In this document: positions 18,803 to 29,417 of the stretch, in pieces
Numbering within the stretch: position 1 is the stretch's first letter
Layout: every line of letters begins with the position of its first letter
Source of the DNA: Snodgrassella alvi
GTDB lineage: Bacteria > Pseudomonadota > Gammaproteobacteria > Burkholderiales > Neisseriaceae
Direction of reading: 5' to 3'
Length of the DNA stretch: 64,000 bases
Assembly (NCBI RefSeq): GCF_002777825.1
Contig: NZ_MEIR01000059.1
Coordinates: 1-64,000, forward strand
Made by a program: the position numbers and the translations under genes
Notes under the pieces: generated by a model
Database searches by the model: none
What the model was told of the DNA's origin: nothing
The model's input: only the letters and a program-made list of their open reading frames with translations

Positions 18803-19264
18803 CTAGATATAACAAATCAGTCCAAATGTTTTTATATATACATAATAAAAATATTGCTCCACAAGAAAAGAAGGATGATTCAATTCGAAAAAAGAATACC
18901 AAAATTCCACAGCCTGACGCTCGAATATCATTCGATAACTATTGATACCTATTGTTATCAAAAACACAATTAGGATTATACAAAGCAGATTCTTGATATT
19001 ATACAGATAAATCAAGTATTTGTGTAACACTATTGCTGAGATAATAAAAATTAAAATCAGGTTTGCTAACTGATTAAAAGTATTGGGCAAAACTATACGA
19101 GTAATTAATAATACAAAAGAGTCAACTGGAATATTAAACTTTGATTCTCTATAGTTAAAAATTGTATTATCGATAAACAGTTCACGTTCAACCAAAAAAA
19201 AGGTATCAAATAACTAATAAAACAACACAAAAAAGAATGGTAATTTAAAAAAAGAGTGTTTCAT
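18803..19264 (-). pseudogene. Membrane-protein gene interrupted by an amber codon
   Basis: A good ribosome site (AGGAAG) precedes an ATG at 19264 that opens MKHSFFKLPFFFVLFY, then meets TAG at codon 17 (19216-19214), then continues in the same frame for about 136 codons (LFDTFFLVERELFIDNTIFN onward). The continuation has hydrophobic spans near LVLLITRIVLP-like, LILIFIISAIVL and CIILIVFLITI segments. The simplest reading is one gene of about 153 codons knocked out by a single nonsense change. Re-initiation at the TTG at 19195 is possible. Function unknown. Confidence 0.5.
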
Positions 19265-19769
19265 GTATTTTTCTTCCTGAAATACTTTGATGGTTATTTA
19301 TGTAAACAATCAAGATTAATTTGAAACTTTACTGAAAACAAATTATTTTATTGAACTATTGTATAATAATAATACTATATACTTTTGTAAACCTGATGCC
19401 TGAATATTTGATATATAAAAATCGGGAGTCTGATTTTTGAAACCTATTCTTAAGGGAATTTCACTTTTAGATATGGCATTGAGACTAGGCTATTCAGTCT
19501 ATGGAGTATTAAATTTATTCAATTTAATACTGGTATATACTTCATTTAGGTAATCGTATATTACTTGTTTTAATTAGAACTCTGTAATAAAGTTTAGTTA
19601 ACTTTTTTATATTATTCTTTAGTATGTCAAAATCGCCAGACTGATACAATTTAAGATTATATACAATCTATCCGGTTATATGCTCCATCAACACCAAATT
19701 AATCATTTAAGCAAATAAGCACATCAATATTATTAGTTTTGCTACTGCTAATCACGCATGGCTTACATT
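19265..19769. other. AT-rich non-coding stretch
   Basis: No gene is visible. It contains one perfect inverted repeat, AGTATTAAATT/AATTTAATACT at 19505-19531 with a 5-base loop. The rest is low-GC sequence with scattered stops. Confidence 0.5.
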
Positions 19770-19806
19770 AAAATAGATTCTTTTAATATTTAAAAGAATC
19801 TATTTT
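19770..19806 (-). terminator. Terminator after the nitroreductase gene
   Basis: AAAATAGATTCTTTTA and TAAAAGAATCTATTTT form a perfect 16-base-pair stem with a 5-base loop, 18 bases past the nitroreductase stop. The A/T ends let it act on both strands. Confidence 0.75.
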
Positions 19807-19824
19807 TTAAGATCAGAAAATAAA

Positions 19825-20469
19825 CTATATCCGGGTAAATATCTGCTCTTTCGGCAGACGCGATTTCGGACGACTGGCATTACTGTCATTAGCCGCACGA
19901 TAACCCAGACTGACAACCAGAATACTTTTTAATCCTTGTTGTTTTAATTCTAAAATATCATCCATTTTTTCATCATCAAACCCTTCGATTGCTGTTGAAT
20001 CGATACCAATGGCAGCAGCAGCAAATAATAGCTGTCCCAGTACGATATATAACTGTTTACTTTCCCATTCGAGCTGAGCTTGTGACGTAGTGCTGTTTTT
20101 ATTTACGAAGAAGTGACGGCCTTTATCCATCATTTCCTTGATTTCACCTTCTCCAAAACGGCCATCTTTTTCTTCCTGAGCTAGCACGGTTTGTAAATGC
20201 TGTTCATCCAGCGGTGTTTTGGCACAAAATATCAGGGTATGAGATGAGTCTGCTACCCGTGGATGATTTATTTCCATTATTGCTGGCATGATTCTGGTAC
20301 GTGCCGCATCATTATCTACTACAAAGAAATGCCATGGTTGAGCATTTACTGAAGAAGGGCTGTTTCTGATAACTTCGAATAATTGCGCTAATTGCTCAGC
20401 CGGGATTTTTCTGGTTTTATCATAATGCTTGGTGGTATAACGCTGTCTGGAAATATCGGCAATGTTCAT
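19825..20469 (-). CDS. NAD(P)H nitroreductase, NfsB-like
   Basis: This is an FMN-dependent oxidoreductase of the oxygen-insensitive nitroreductase group, which reduces nitroaromatics, quinones or flavins. The 214-residue product begins MNIADISRQRYTTKHYD and has the family features RNSPSSVNAQPWHFFVVD, a GR-FF region near the middle, a GIDSTAIEGFD segment near residue 165, and the C-terminal ASRPKSRLP. AGGAA sits 8 bases before the chosen ATG; the longer upstream frame is not supported. It resembles E. coli NfsB over its whole length. The natural substrate cannot be read from sequence. Confidence 0.9.
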   Translation of the reverse strand: MNIADISRQRYTTKHYDKTRKIPAEQLAQLFEVIRNSPSSVNAQPWHFFVVDNDAARTRIMPAIMEINHPRVADSSHTLIFCAKTPLDEQHLQTVLAQEEKDGRFGEGEIKEMMDKGRHFFVNKNSTTSQAQLEWESKQLYIVLGQLLFAAAAIGIDSTAIEGFDDEKMDDILELKQQGLKSILVVSLGYRAANDSNASRPKSRLPKEQIFTRI

Positions 20470-20800
20470 AATTGGATTCCTGTTATTGTCTACAATATTG
20501 ATATGATAGTTCAAACTGTTGAATTTATATAAGAATAATATTCGTGGCAGCTTTGTAGATATGGCTACTTGTGAAAACAAATATTACCACTGCATATTAA
20601 TTGTATAAATTCAAAAGTCACACTGTCATATCTGATAATTATAGTATTGCATTTCTGTAACTTTTTTTACCAGTACTTATTGTGTAAAAAATATTGGCTT
20701 TAATCCATTCCTGTTATAGATGTGTGATATGAATCATTTTTGTTGACGATAAAAGTTAAGGTATATCAAACTAGGATACGGAAATTCACTAGTAATGGAT

Positions 20801-21733
20801 TTATTGCTGTTTAATTTTTTGCTGGCATTGATAACAATAAGCTTTTCCACCAAATATGTTTTTATGATTCCAGCAATAGTAAGCGGCGCTGGCGGTAATA
20901 TTTTTATGACAGGCAATACAAAAATAATGGCTGGCTGTTTGACTCTGGTTTTCAGTCTGCGATTGTGGCTGAATCTCAGGAGCAAGGTGAGCAAATTTGC
21001 TGGCTAAATGATTTAAGCCAAAATAGCCTAACCAGTCATATTGCACTGGCTGATGTAGCTGCACTAGCTGGCGGGCAAATTTTTGCAAACTGGTGCACGA
21101 TGCAGTGCGGATAAAATTGAATATACCCACACTTTTGCTTAACTGGTGCACTTTTGTTTTCAGCTGTTCATTTTTAATAATCTCATCCAGCCCTGGTACA
21201 GAAATTTTAGGACGCCGGATATAGGCATCATTGGAAACCAGTATCAGACTGTACATGGATGGTCGTAGCCGCCAGCCGAAACGGCTGGGCAACTGAATCA
21301 GATTTGTCTGCAACAGGTTGCTCAGTAAGGTGATATGGCGCTGATTCTGTTCCAGTGGCGAAGGCATGCCTTGTCCTTTGCCTTTATACATGCGTGAAAA
21401 TTCACCCAATTCATTGATAATCAGACTACCAGCTACTCTTTTGCTTTCACATACAAATATTTGCAGATGGCGATTAATCAGTAAATGGTCTATTTGTGCC
21501 ACTTTACCCTGATATTGCAATCTCAAATCGTTGATAATTACCCAATCAGGGTGATTGCCAAAATGAAATTGCAACTGATAAGCTGATTCTGCTTCGCCTT
21601 TTATGCCCGCGCGAATTAATCGTATCTGCTGTTCAATATTTTGCCGTGTCTGTTGCGCTAAATCAGGCCATTGCAATAGCTGCTCTAGTGCCTCCAAATC
21701 TTTTGTTTTGCTATCAGCCTGTTTAATAATCAT
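20801..21733 (-). CDS. NERD-domain protein with C-terminal zinc-ribbon-like motif
   Basis: NERD (nuclease-related) domains resemble restriction-like nucleases and are found in many uncharacterised bacterial proteins. The 310-residue product has the domain at about residues 50-170: GNHPDWVIINDLRL, then VAQIDHLLINRHLQIFVCES with the Asp and the Glu-Ser-Lys active-site-like pattern. The C-terminus has CIACHKN, CWNHKN and CYQCQQK, four spaced CxxC/CxxH-like elements that look like a small zinc finger. No strong ribosome site is visible. It stands alone, transcribed left, between nitroreductase and tRNA-Leu. The role is unknown; DNA repair or defence are possibilities. Confidence 0.75.
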   Translation of the reverse strand: MIIKQADSKTKDLEALEQLLQWPDLAQQTRQNIEQQIRLIRAGIKGEAESAYQLQFHFGNHPDWVIINDLRLQYQGKVAQIDHLLINRHLQIFVCESKRVAGSLIINELGEFSRMYKGKGQGMPSPLEQNQRHITLLSNLLQTNLIQLPSRFGWRLRPSMYSLILVSNDAYIRRPKISVPGLDEIIKNEQLKTKVHQLSKSVGIFNFIRTASCTSLQKFARQLVQLHQPVQYDWLGYFGLNHLASKFAHLAPEIQPQSQTENQSQTASHYFCIACHKNITASAAYYCWNHKNIFGGKAYCYQCQQKIKQQ

Positions 21734-22007
21734 TTTTTCAGTGAATTTTAATAATTTGTCTTGAAAGATTTGTCAATAATGTCCAGTCTGTAACTGTATG
21801 ATTACTATTGGTAAAAATAAATGCATACATGATAAACATGGTACATTTTTATAATAAAGTCTGCATTCTGCGAAATCTGCCATAAATACTGTGTTGAACA
21901 GGTTAATTTAACCACAAAGTTTTTGTCTGCTTAAACACGATATCTGACCAGCAGTCTGGCTAATTGCCCATTATCTGGGACACATAAAATTGCCAGGTAA
22001 CAGACGT

Positions 22008-22034
22008 AAAAAAACCGCTGTTATCAGCGGTTTT
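22008..22034 (-). terminator. Terminator of tRNA-Leu
   Basis: Minus strand AAAACCGCTG pairs with CAGCGGTTTT (4-base loop) and is followed by a run of seven Ts, 8 bases past the tRNA 3' end. Confidence 0.85.
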
Positions 22035-22041
22035 CAAAATC

Positions 22042-22126
22042 TGGTGCCCAGGGACGGACTCGAACCGTCACACCTTGCGGCGGGGGATTTTGAGTCCCCT
22101 GCGTCTACCAATTTCGCCACCTGGGC
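22042..22126 (-). tRNA. tRNA-Leu (anticodon CAA)
   Basis: The 85-base gene has an acceptor stem GCCCAGG/CCTGGGC-type pairing, a D-loop with GGTAGACGC, the anticodon loop CTCAAAA giving CAA, a long class II variable arm, the T-loop GGTTCGAGTCC, and an encoded CCA end. Confidence 0.95.
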
Positions 22127-22333
22127 TAGCGAAGAAAACGGCATTATAACGGATTTTCTGATGTTGTAAAGAATTTTTTTATGGTAAAAATTTTTTTCTA
22201 ATTATTTCTGAATAAAATATTGATTTTATATTTGGATTTTTTTATATTTTACTTATTAATTAGAACTAAAAATCTGTATAGTATTGTTATCTGAACATTA
22301 TAAATGTACAACTTTTGTATTATTAATAAATTT

Positions 22334-22981
22334 ATGCTTAAAATCCAATCTTTTCTGGCTTTAATGATATCTGCACTGATGCTAAGCGCATGCCAACCAC
22401 AGCAGGCTGCGTCTACGGAACGGGCAGCAAGTACCAACGCTGTTGAGCTAAAGCAATATAGTTTTGAAGGCAGCGATGTACGTGATGCAGGTCTTGGTGG
22501 CAAAGATTTTTCTTTGCTGGGTGCAAATGGGAAAACAATACATTTGCGAGATTTTCAGGGTAAGGTGGTAGCGCTGGTATTTGGCTATACTCATTGCCCC
22601 GATGTATGTCCAACCAATCTGCTTGCCTATGCAGATGCAATAAATCAGCTGGGAGAAAAGGGTAAACAAGTACAGGTATTATTTATTACTGTAGACCCTC
22701 AGCGCGATACGCCACAGGTTATGACTGCTTATGCATCTGCTTTTAATCCGGATTTTATTGGTTTAACTGTAGACAAACAGCACATGGAAGCGCTTAATAA
22801 TGTTATCAGCCAATATAAAATCGCTGTACACAAAGTAGCTGGGCGTAACTCAAATGAATATTTAGTTGACCACAGCACAGGTACTTATTTACTAGATAAA
22901 CAGGGACATACCGTGGTTTATGAACCACACAGCCAGACAGCCACTCAATTGACCCATGACATAAAACAATTGTTAGACTAA
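22334..22981 (+). CDS. SCO1/SenC-family lipoprotein (copper chaperone, cytochrome oxidase assembly)
   Basis: SCO proteins deliver copper or act as thiol reductants during assembly of the CuA centre of cytochrome oxidase. The 215-residue product has a lipoprotein signal ending LMLSAC (lipid-bearing Cys near residue 19). It has a thioredoxin-like fold with the copper motif CPDVC inside GYTHCPDVCPTN (about residue 86), TVDPQRDTP, and the third ligand His in VDHSTGTY near the C-terminus. The ATG at 22334 is preferred to one ten codons upstream because it starts the signal peptide. No oxidase genes are adjacent. Confidence 0.9.
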   Translation: MLKIQSFLALMISALMLSACQPQQAASTERAASTNAVELKQYSFEGSDVRDAGLGGKDFSLLGANGKTIHLRDFQGKVVALVFGYTHCPDVCPTNLLAYADAINQLGEKGKQVQVLFITVDPQRDTPQVMTAYASAFNPDFIGLTVDKQHMEALNNVISQYKIAVHKVAGRNSNEYLVDHSTGTYLLDKQGHTVVYEPHSQTATQLTHDIKQLLD

Positions 22982-23045
22982 AATTATTTAATTAATATTT
23001 TTATATTTTATACAAATTTATTTTAGCCAATAATAAATTTATAGC

Positions 23046-23074
23046 TTAAAAAAATTTTACTTTTCCTCTATACT
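23046..23074 (+). promoter_or_regulatory. Candidate promoter of hisG giving a leaderless mRNA
   Basis: TATACT at 23069-23074 has a TTAAAA -35-like hexamer 17 bases upstream. Transcription would start 7-8 bases downstream, almost at the hisG ATG (23082). No ribosome site precedes that ATG, only AAAAAA. This fits a leaderless transcript; it is inferred from spacing only. Confidence 0.45.
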
Positions 23075-23081
23075 GAAAAAA

Positions 23082-23735
23082 ATGACTGCACAATTAACCA
23101 TTGCGTTATCCAAAGGTCGAATTTATGAAGAAACTCTGCCACTACTGGCAGCAGCCGGAATTCATGCGATTGAAGACCCGGAACAATCACGCAAACTGAT
23201 TATTAATACGAATCATGAAAATATTCGTTTAATTATTATCCGCGCAACAGATGTGCCCACATATGTGCAATATGGCGCGGCAGATTTTGGAATTTCCGGA
23301 AAAGATGTTTTAATTGAACATGATGGCGATGGGCTATATCAGCCTCTGGATTTAAATATTGCCCGATGCCGGATGATGGTGGCGGTACGCAAGGGCTTTG
23401 ATTACACGGCAGCTTCGCAGCCTGGTTGCCGTTTGCGGGTAGCCAGTAAATACCCGAATATTGCTGCCGAGCATTTTGCCAGTAAAGGTGTGCACATTGA
23501 TTTGATTAAATTGTATGGTTCGATGGAGTTGGCTCCATTGGTAGGATTGGCCGATGCAATCGTCGATCTGGTTTCTACCGGTAATACATTACAGGCAAAT
23601 AATCTGCAAGCAGTGGAACATGTGGTAGATATTTCCAGCCAGTTGGTGGTAAACAAGGCAGCTCTAAAGCTGAAATACACAGCTATACAACCCATTATTG
23701 ACGTTTTTGCTGATGCAAAAAATCAAGGATTTTAA
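23082..23735 (+). CDS. hisG: ATP phosphoribosyltransferase, short form
   Basis: HisG joins ATP and PRPP in the first step of histidine synthesis. The 217-residue length shows the short form, which lacks the C-terminal regulatory domain and normally needs a HisZ partner for activity and feedback control. No hisZ is in this window. Motifs include [19 protein letters not shown] at the N-terminus and the PRPP loop [18 protein letters not shown] near residue 155. No Shine-Dalgarno is present and the mRNA may be leaderless. A NYN-domain gene and hisD follow on the same strand. Confidence 0.95.
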   Translation: MTAQLTIALSKGRIYEETLPLLAAAGIHAIEDPEQSRKLIINTNHENIRLIIIRATDVPTYVQYGAADFGISGKDVLIEHDGDGLYQPLDLNIARCRMMVAVRKGFDYTAASQPGCRLRVASKYPNIAAEHFASKGVHIDLIKLYGSMELAPLVGLADAIVDLVSTGNTLQANNLQAVEHVVDISSQLVVNKAALKLKYTAIQPIIDVFADAKNQGF

Positions 23736-23779
23736 ACTTAATTTTCATTTAACATTTTTATCAAATAGGAATTCTTAAA

Positions 23780-25267
23780 ATGACTACAGAAAATTCGGCC
23801 AAACTGGCAGTACTTATTGATGCAGATAATACTTCTGCCACTACAGTTGAGTCTTTACTGGAAGAAATTGCAAAATATGGCATTGCCAGTGTTAAACGCA
23901 TTTATGGCGACTGGAGTAGTGGCTTGTCCAGATGGAAAGATGCATTGTTACCACATGCGATTACTCCAGTACAGCAGTTCGCCTATACCAAGGGAAAAAA
24001 TGCCACAGATATGGCTATGGTCATTGATGCGATGGACTTATTATACAGTAATACTTTTGATGGTTTCTGTATTGTGTCCAGCGACAGTGATTTTACCCGT
24101 CTGGCTTCGCGTATCCGCGAAAATGGTCTGACCGTGTATGGTTTCGGGCAGAAGAAAACGCCAGAATCATTCCGCAAAGCTTGTGACAAATTTATTTATA
24201 CGGAAAATCTGCTCAGCCATACTACGATAGAAATCGGTGAAGACAAAACTCAGACACCAATTTTCCGCAATAAACGCAAAACCCCAGCCGAGCTGAAACA
24301 GGATACTGCACTGATAAATCTGTTCCGTAATGCGGTGAAGGAACATGCTGATGATGAGGGCTGGACATCATTGGGTGTGGTTGGTCAATACATCAACAAA
24401 GTAAATTCTGATTTTGATGCGCGTAATTATGGCTATACCAAACTTTCTTATCTGATTAATGCGATAGACATTTTTGAAACTCAGATGCACGGTAACCATT
24501 TATGGCTACGTCTGAAAAAACGCAATAATAATCTTGCTCCGAAAACAGAAAGCAAGTCTTATGCACCGATTGGAGAGCAAGCGGCTTTCCAGCAGAATAA
24601 TGATGCACCGCTGGTGATTACCATTCCGGCAGTCACTACACCAATGCCGGCAGAGAAGGTCAGTGTAACCATTGAACCGGAAGAGAAAAAGAAAGATAAA
24701 GAGCCGCTGCTGGTACAAATTGAAACTCAGGAACCAGAGTTTCCCAATTACGATAAAACGCGTGAAGACCAGACCAAGCGCGGTCGTGGGCGTCCTCGCA
24801 AAACCGTATTTGAAGCTGCCGTAACCCCGGCCACAAGCGGCCGAGGTCGTGGCCGTCCGTCTAAATCTGCTTTCAATAGCCGTTCAGCCAAGCCTGGCCG
24901 TTCCAGTAACGAAACTTCCAGCCGTCATCACTGGAACCGTCTGGTACCAATGGTGCAGAAAGCCATTGAGCGCACCTGTGATATAGAAGGCTGGGCAACA
25001 GTCAGCTCAGTTGCCCGTGAGCTGGTAACCAGTGATGGTGGCTTCAATGCCAGAGATTATGGCTTTGATAGTGCCAATAACGCCATTGCAGCCATTAGCA
25101 GTGAATGGGTAGACAGCCGCAAGGCCGGCCGTGGCTTGCGGGTGCGGGTAATTAAACCCTATGATGTTGAAGTAGATGGTAATACCATTCCGGCACATGA
25201 ACTTGCTGCCAAATCAGTAACACCTGTTATTGATGAAGATGATGATAATTTTGGTAACAATCTTTAA
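23780..25267 (+). CDS. NYN-domain putative RNase with two OST-HTH/LOTUS-like domains
   Basis: The 495-residue product has an N-terminal NYN (PIN-like) domain at about residues 1-150: KLAVLIDADNTS, YGDWSS, KGKNATDMAMVIDAMDLLYS and IVSSDSDFTRLASRIRENG, which supply the acidic metal-binding residues expected of an RNase. Two similar 70-residue segments (about 175-250 and 385-460, each with EGWTSLG/EGWATVSSV, DFDARNYGY/GFNARDYGF and LR(V) endings) look like OST-HTH/LOTUS RNA-binding domains. Between them lie a charged linker and two AT-hook-like GRGRPRK and GRGRPSK patches. AGGA precedes the ATG. It sits 44 bases after hisG and 48 before hisD, so it is probably cotranscribed with them. Its role in the cell is unknown. 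Confidence 0.85.
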   Translation: MTTENSAKLAVLIDADNTSATTVESLLEEIAKYGIASVKRIYGDWSSGLSRWKDALLPHAITPVQQFAYTKGKNATDMAMVIDAMDLLYSNTFDGFCIVSSDSDFTRLASRIRENGLTVYGFGQKKTPESFRKACDKFIYTENLLSHTTIEIGEDKTQTPIFRNKRKTPAELKQDTALINLFRNAVKEHADDEGWTSLGVVGQYINKVNSDFDARNYGYTKLSYLINAIDIFETQMHGNHLWLRLKKRNNNLAPKTESKSYAPIGEQAAFQQNNDAPLVITIPAVTTPMPAEKVSVTIEPEEKKKDKEPLLVQIETQEPEFPNYDKTREDQTKRGRGRPRKTVFEAAVTPATSGRGRGRPSKSAFNSRSAKPGRSSNETSSRHHWNRLVPMVQKAIERTCDIEGWATVSSVARELVTSDGGFNARDYGFDSANNAIAAISSEWVDSRKAGRGLRVRVIKPYDVEVDGNTIPAHELAAKSVTPVIDEDDDNFGNNL

Positions 25268-25283
25268 TTAATAATATCAGGAT

Positions 25284-25303
25284 CGGGCAGCTTAGGCTGC
25301 CCG
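25284..25303. repeat. GGGCAGC/GCTGCCC hairpin upstream of hisD
   Basis: CGGGCAGC and GCTGCCCG form a perfect 8-base-pair stem with loop TTAG, ending 12 bases before the hisD ATG. No T-run follows, so it is not a terminator. The GGCTGCC core resembles the uptake-sequence words seen elsewhere in the window. It could limit initiation at hisD, whose own ribosome site (AAGG) is very close to the ATG. Confidence 0.5.
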
Positions 25304-25315
25304 AAATACAAAGGC

Positions 25316-26605
25316 ATGAAATATATCTCTACGCAGGACGCTGATTTTAAAACTCAGTTAACAGCATTACAGGCATTTGAAACTGCACAAGATCCACAGG
25401 TAGATGCAGCTGTAGCCGCTATTTGTGCAGATGTACAGCAGCGTGGTGATGCTGCTGTAATCGAATACACTAATCGTTTCGATCATACGCAGGCACAATC
25501 CATGACTGAGCTGACTTTAAGTCAAGCAGACCTGGCCGCAGCATTTGCCCGCTTGCCGGCAGATACCCAGACGGCATTACAAACCGCAGCCAAACGGATT
25601 GAAAGCTATCATCAGCACCAGAAACAGCAGTCTTGGCAGTATGAGGATGAAAACGGTACGCTACTGGGACAGCAGATTACTGCTCTTGACCGGGTAGGTA
25701 TTTATGTTCCCGGTGGTAAGGCTGCCTATCCGAGCTCGGTAATGATGAATGCTATACCGGCACATGTGGCCGGTGTGGCTGAAATTGTGATGGTTGTACC
25801 TATGCCTTATGGAGAACGTAATGATATTGTTTTGGCTGCCGCCTATGTAGCCGGCGTAACACAGGTATTTACTATTGGCGGTGCGCAGGCCGTAGCAGCA
25901 CTGGCTTACGGTACACAGAGTATTGCTCAGGTTGATAAGATTACTGGTCCGGGCAATGCCTATGTTGCCGCAGCTAAACGACGCGTATTTGGTGTGGTGG
26001 GTATCGATATGGTTGCTGGACCAAGTGAAATTCTGGTTATTGCCGACGGCACTACCCCAGCCAAATGGGTGGCGATGGATTTGTTCAGTCAGGCAGAACA
26101 CGATGAAATTGCTCAGGCGATTCTGATTACTACTGATGCCGACTATGCGCACGAAGTAGAAGCACAGATGCAGGCACTATTGGCACAAATGCCGCGCAAA
26201 AAAATCATTGAAGCGTCACTGGCCAATCGTGGTGCTATTATTCAGGCACAGAATCTAGATGAAGCCTGTGAGATTGCCAATTATCTGGCACCAGAACATC
26301 TGGAATTGTCGGTAGCTAACCCGCAAAACTGGGCATCGAAAATTCGCCATGCAGGTGCCATTTTTATGGGACAGTATACCAGTGAAAGTCTGGGGGATTA
26401 CTGTGCTGGTCCTAATCACGTCTTGCCAACCAGCCGCACCGCCCGCTTTGCTTCTCCGCTGGGCGTATATGATTTTCAAAAGCGCAGCAGCCTAATTCAG
26501 GTTTCCGCTCAGGGAGCCAGAAAGTTAGGCCAGATTGCCAGCATTCTGGCACATGGTGAGGGGCTGACGGCACATGCCCGTGCTGCGGAATTACGCATGG
26601 AATAA
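25316..26605 (+). CDS. hisD: Histidinol dehydrogenase
   Basis: HisD oxidises histidinol to histidine in two NAD-dependent steps with a zinc ion. The 429-residue product is normal in length and has [18 protein letters not shown], the family signature ([15 protein letters not shown] then [10 protein letters not shown]), and the C-terminal His motif [20 protein letters not shown]. It is the last gene before a strong terminator, so the other histidine genes are elsewhere in the genome. Confidence 0.97.
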   Translation: MKYISTQDADFKTQLTALQAFETAQDPQVDAAVAAICADVQQRGDAAVIEYTNRFDHTQAQSMTELTLSQADLAAAFARLPADTQTALQTAAKRIESYHQHQKQQSWQYEDENGTLLGQQITALDRVGIYVPGGKAAYPSSVMMNAIPAHVAGVAEIVMVVPMPYGERNDIVLAAAYVAGVTQVFTIGGAQAVAALAYGTQSIAQVDKITGPGNAYVAAAKRRVFGVVGIDMVAGPSEILVIADGTTPAKWVAMDLFSQAEHDEIAQAILITTDADYAHEVEAQMQALLAQMPRKKIIEASLANRGAIIQAQNLDEACEIANYLAPEHLELSVANPQNWASKIRHAGAIFMGQYTSESLGDYCAGPNHVLPTSRTARFASPLGVYDFQKRSSLIQVSAQGARKLGQIASILAHGEGLTAHARAAELRME

Positions 26606-26618
26606 TTAGTTTAATTCC

Positions 26619-26653
26619 AACGCCAATGCTCTTAAAAAGCATTGGCGTTTTTA
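26619..26653 (+). terminator. Terminator of the hisG-hisD unit
   Basis: AACGCCAATGCT pairs with AGCATTGGCGTT (7-base loop), followed by TTTT. Confidence 0.88.
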
Positions 26654-27422
26654 TATCTACCGTTTGCGTAATTGTTTTATTCTGAATAAGCTAAGTAGCG
26701 CTATTGAGCAGTTATCATATAAGTTGCTATATACATTGATCATTGGAATATAAATTTTCCTGATACTGACCGCAACAGATACTGCTTACAATAAGTACGC
26801 TGCCAAGATATTTATTTCATAAAAATAAAATTACTTGGTTGTAAGTATTTTGAATACTCAATTATTAGCAGATAAATATCACATAAAGCAATTGTATAGA
26901 ATTACTATTTTCTATGACTATATAATTTTATTTTGTCTGATATATTATCTTAGCGATAACGTATTTATGCCACATAAAAGGATAACCATTCTAATAATCC
27001 TTGCTACCCAATTGACTGTATTATTTCTAGTACCTCTGACATACAGCTTTCTATTTTGGCGTATCGATACCAGCCCTTATCAAGTATTGCATTTGCACAA
27101 GCTGCACAGATTTTATTTCAGATAAAATTGTATAGCGCTTTTTATTGGCTATTTTTTACGCAGAAACGTTAACACTGGCTCTATGAGTATTTAATGTCTC
27201 TGATTAATCGTTAAGCAAAATAATTGTGTTACTTCACTATAGGTAAACTGATGGTTATGTGCCAGCTATACCAATTTTATCTGATACAGGTTTGTTTATC
27301 TGATTACAACCAATAGTGCTAACGATTTTATTTCCAGAATCTGTAGCATAAAAATTATATTAGACAAACCAAATTTATACTGAAGTTAAAATCCGCCATA
27401 TTTCACGGTAAAGGAACAATTT
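26654..27422. other. AT-rich spacer with one doubtful small frame
   Basis: No convincing gene. A plus-strand frame (26967-27125 from its best ATG, 52 codons, starting MPHKRITILIILATQLTVLF) encodes one hydrophobic span but has no ribosome site and no recognisable family, so it is only noted. The rest has dense stops. Confidence 0.45.
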
Positions 27423-27807
27423 ATGCTGATTAATGCACTGGATCATTTGCTATTAACCGTTAAAGATATTCAGGCATCGTATGCCTTTATGCTAATGTAC
27501 TTGATATATAGGTACGTACCTTCGCTGATAACCGCACTGCGCTGCATTTTGGTCAGATGAAAATTAATTTACACCAGTTGGGATATGAATTTAAGCCAAA
27601 AGCACAGCACCCTACCCCAGGCTTAGCGATTTGTGTTTCATTGTTGAAGAAACGCTGGATGAAGTAATCGCCATCATGCAGCAACATAATATTCCACTCG
27701 AACTAGAACCGAGCACCAAAACCGGTACCTGTGGAAAAATCACTTCGATTTATATTTATAACCCGGATAATAACCTGATTGAGCTGGCAAATTATCCACA
27801 TAAATGA
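27423..27807 (+). pseudogene. Glyoxalase/VOC-family pseudogene
   Basis: The first 30 or so codons read MLINALDHLLLTVKDIQASY, the usual VOC-superfamily opening. The reading then shifts: [20 protein letters not shown] in one frame, and [20 protein letters not shown] followed by ITSIYIYNPDNNLIELANYP in another. Together these cover a whole single-domain VOC protein of about 128 residues (metal-binding His near residue 8 and Glu near the C-terminus), broken by at least two frameshifts. AAGG lies upstream of the ATG. It should not make a full-length product. Confidence 0.8.
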
Positions 27808-27937
27808 TAAGTGCCAATTAATTTCTGCCAAGTTATCCACATCTGGATAAAGTCGATGCCAGTAACAGTAATTCGGTATTTAATTGTGCTGTTGTTTTAG
27901 TTGTGATGAGAAAGTTTCTCTTGTATTCTGATAAACA

Positions 27938-27966
27938 ATAACGGTGGGCAGAGTGCCCACCGTTAT
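27938..27966 (-). terminator. Hairpin after purB
   Basis: ATAACGGTGGGCA and TGCCCACCGTTAT form a perfect 13-base-pair stem with a 3-base loop, 13 bases past the purB stop. The T-run on the minus strand is weak (TGTTTAT). Confidence 0.7.
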
Positions 27967-27979
27967 GTCTGAAAAAGAT

Positions 27980-29386
<1,407 letters not shown>

Positions 29387-29417
29387 TCAGTTAACCATTG
29401 CACATAGGGTGAAGTGG

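Noticed and set aside
18714-18902. 62-codon minus-strand frame
   Set aside because: Overlaps the end of the broken membrane gene in another frame, with no ribosome site and no family.
26835-27125. 96-codon plus-strand frame starting at TTG
   Set aside because: No ribosome site, AT-driven hydrophobic composition and no recognisable family. Noted in the spacer entry only.
27792-27841. Two exact DnaA-box words
   Set aside because: Isolated pair near a pseudogene end with no AT-rich tract or skew change, probably chance in AT-rich DNA.
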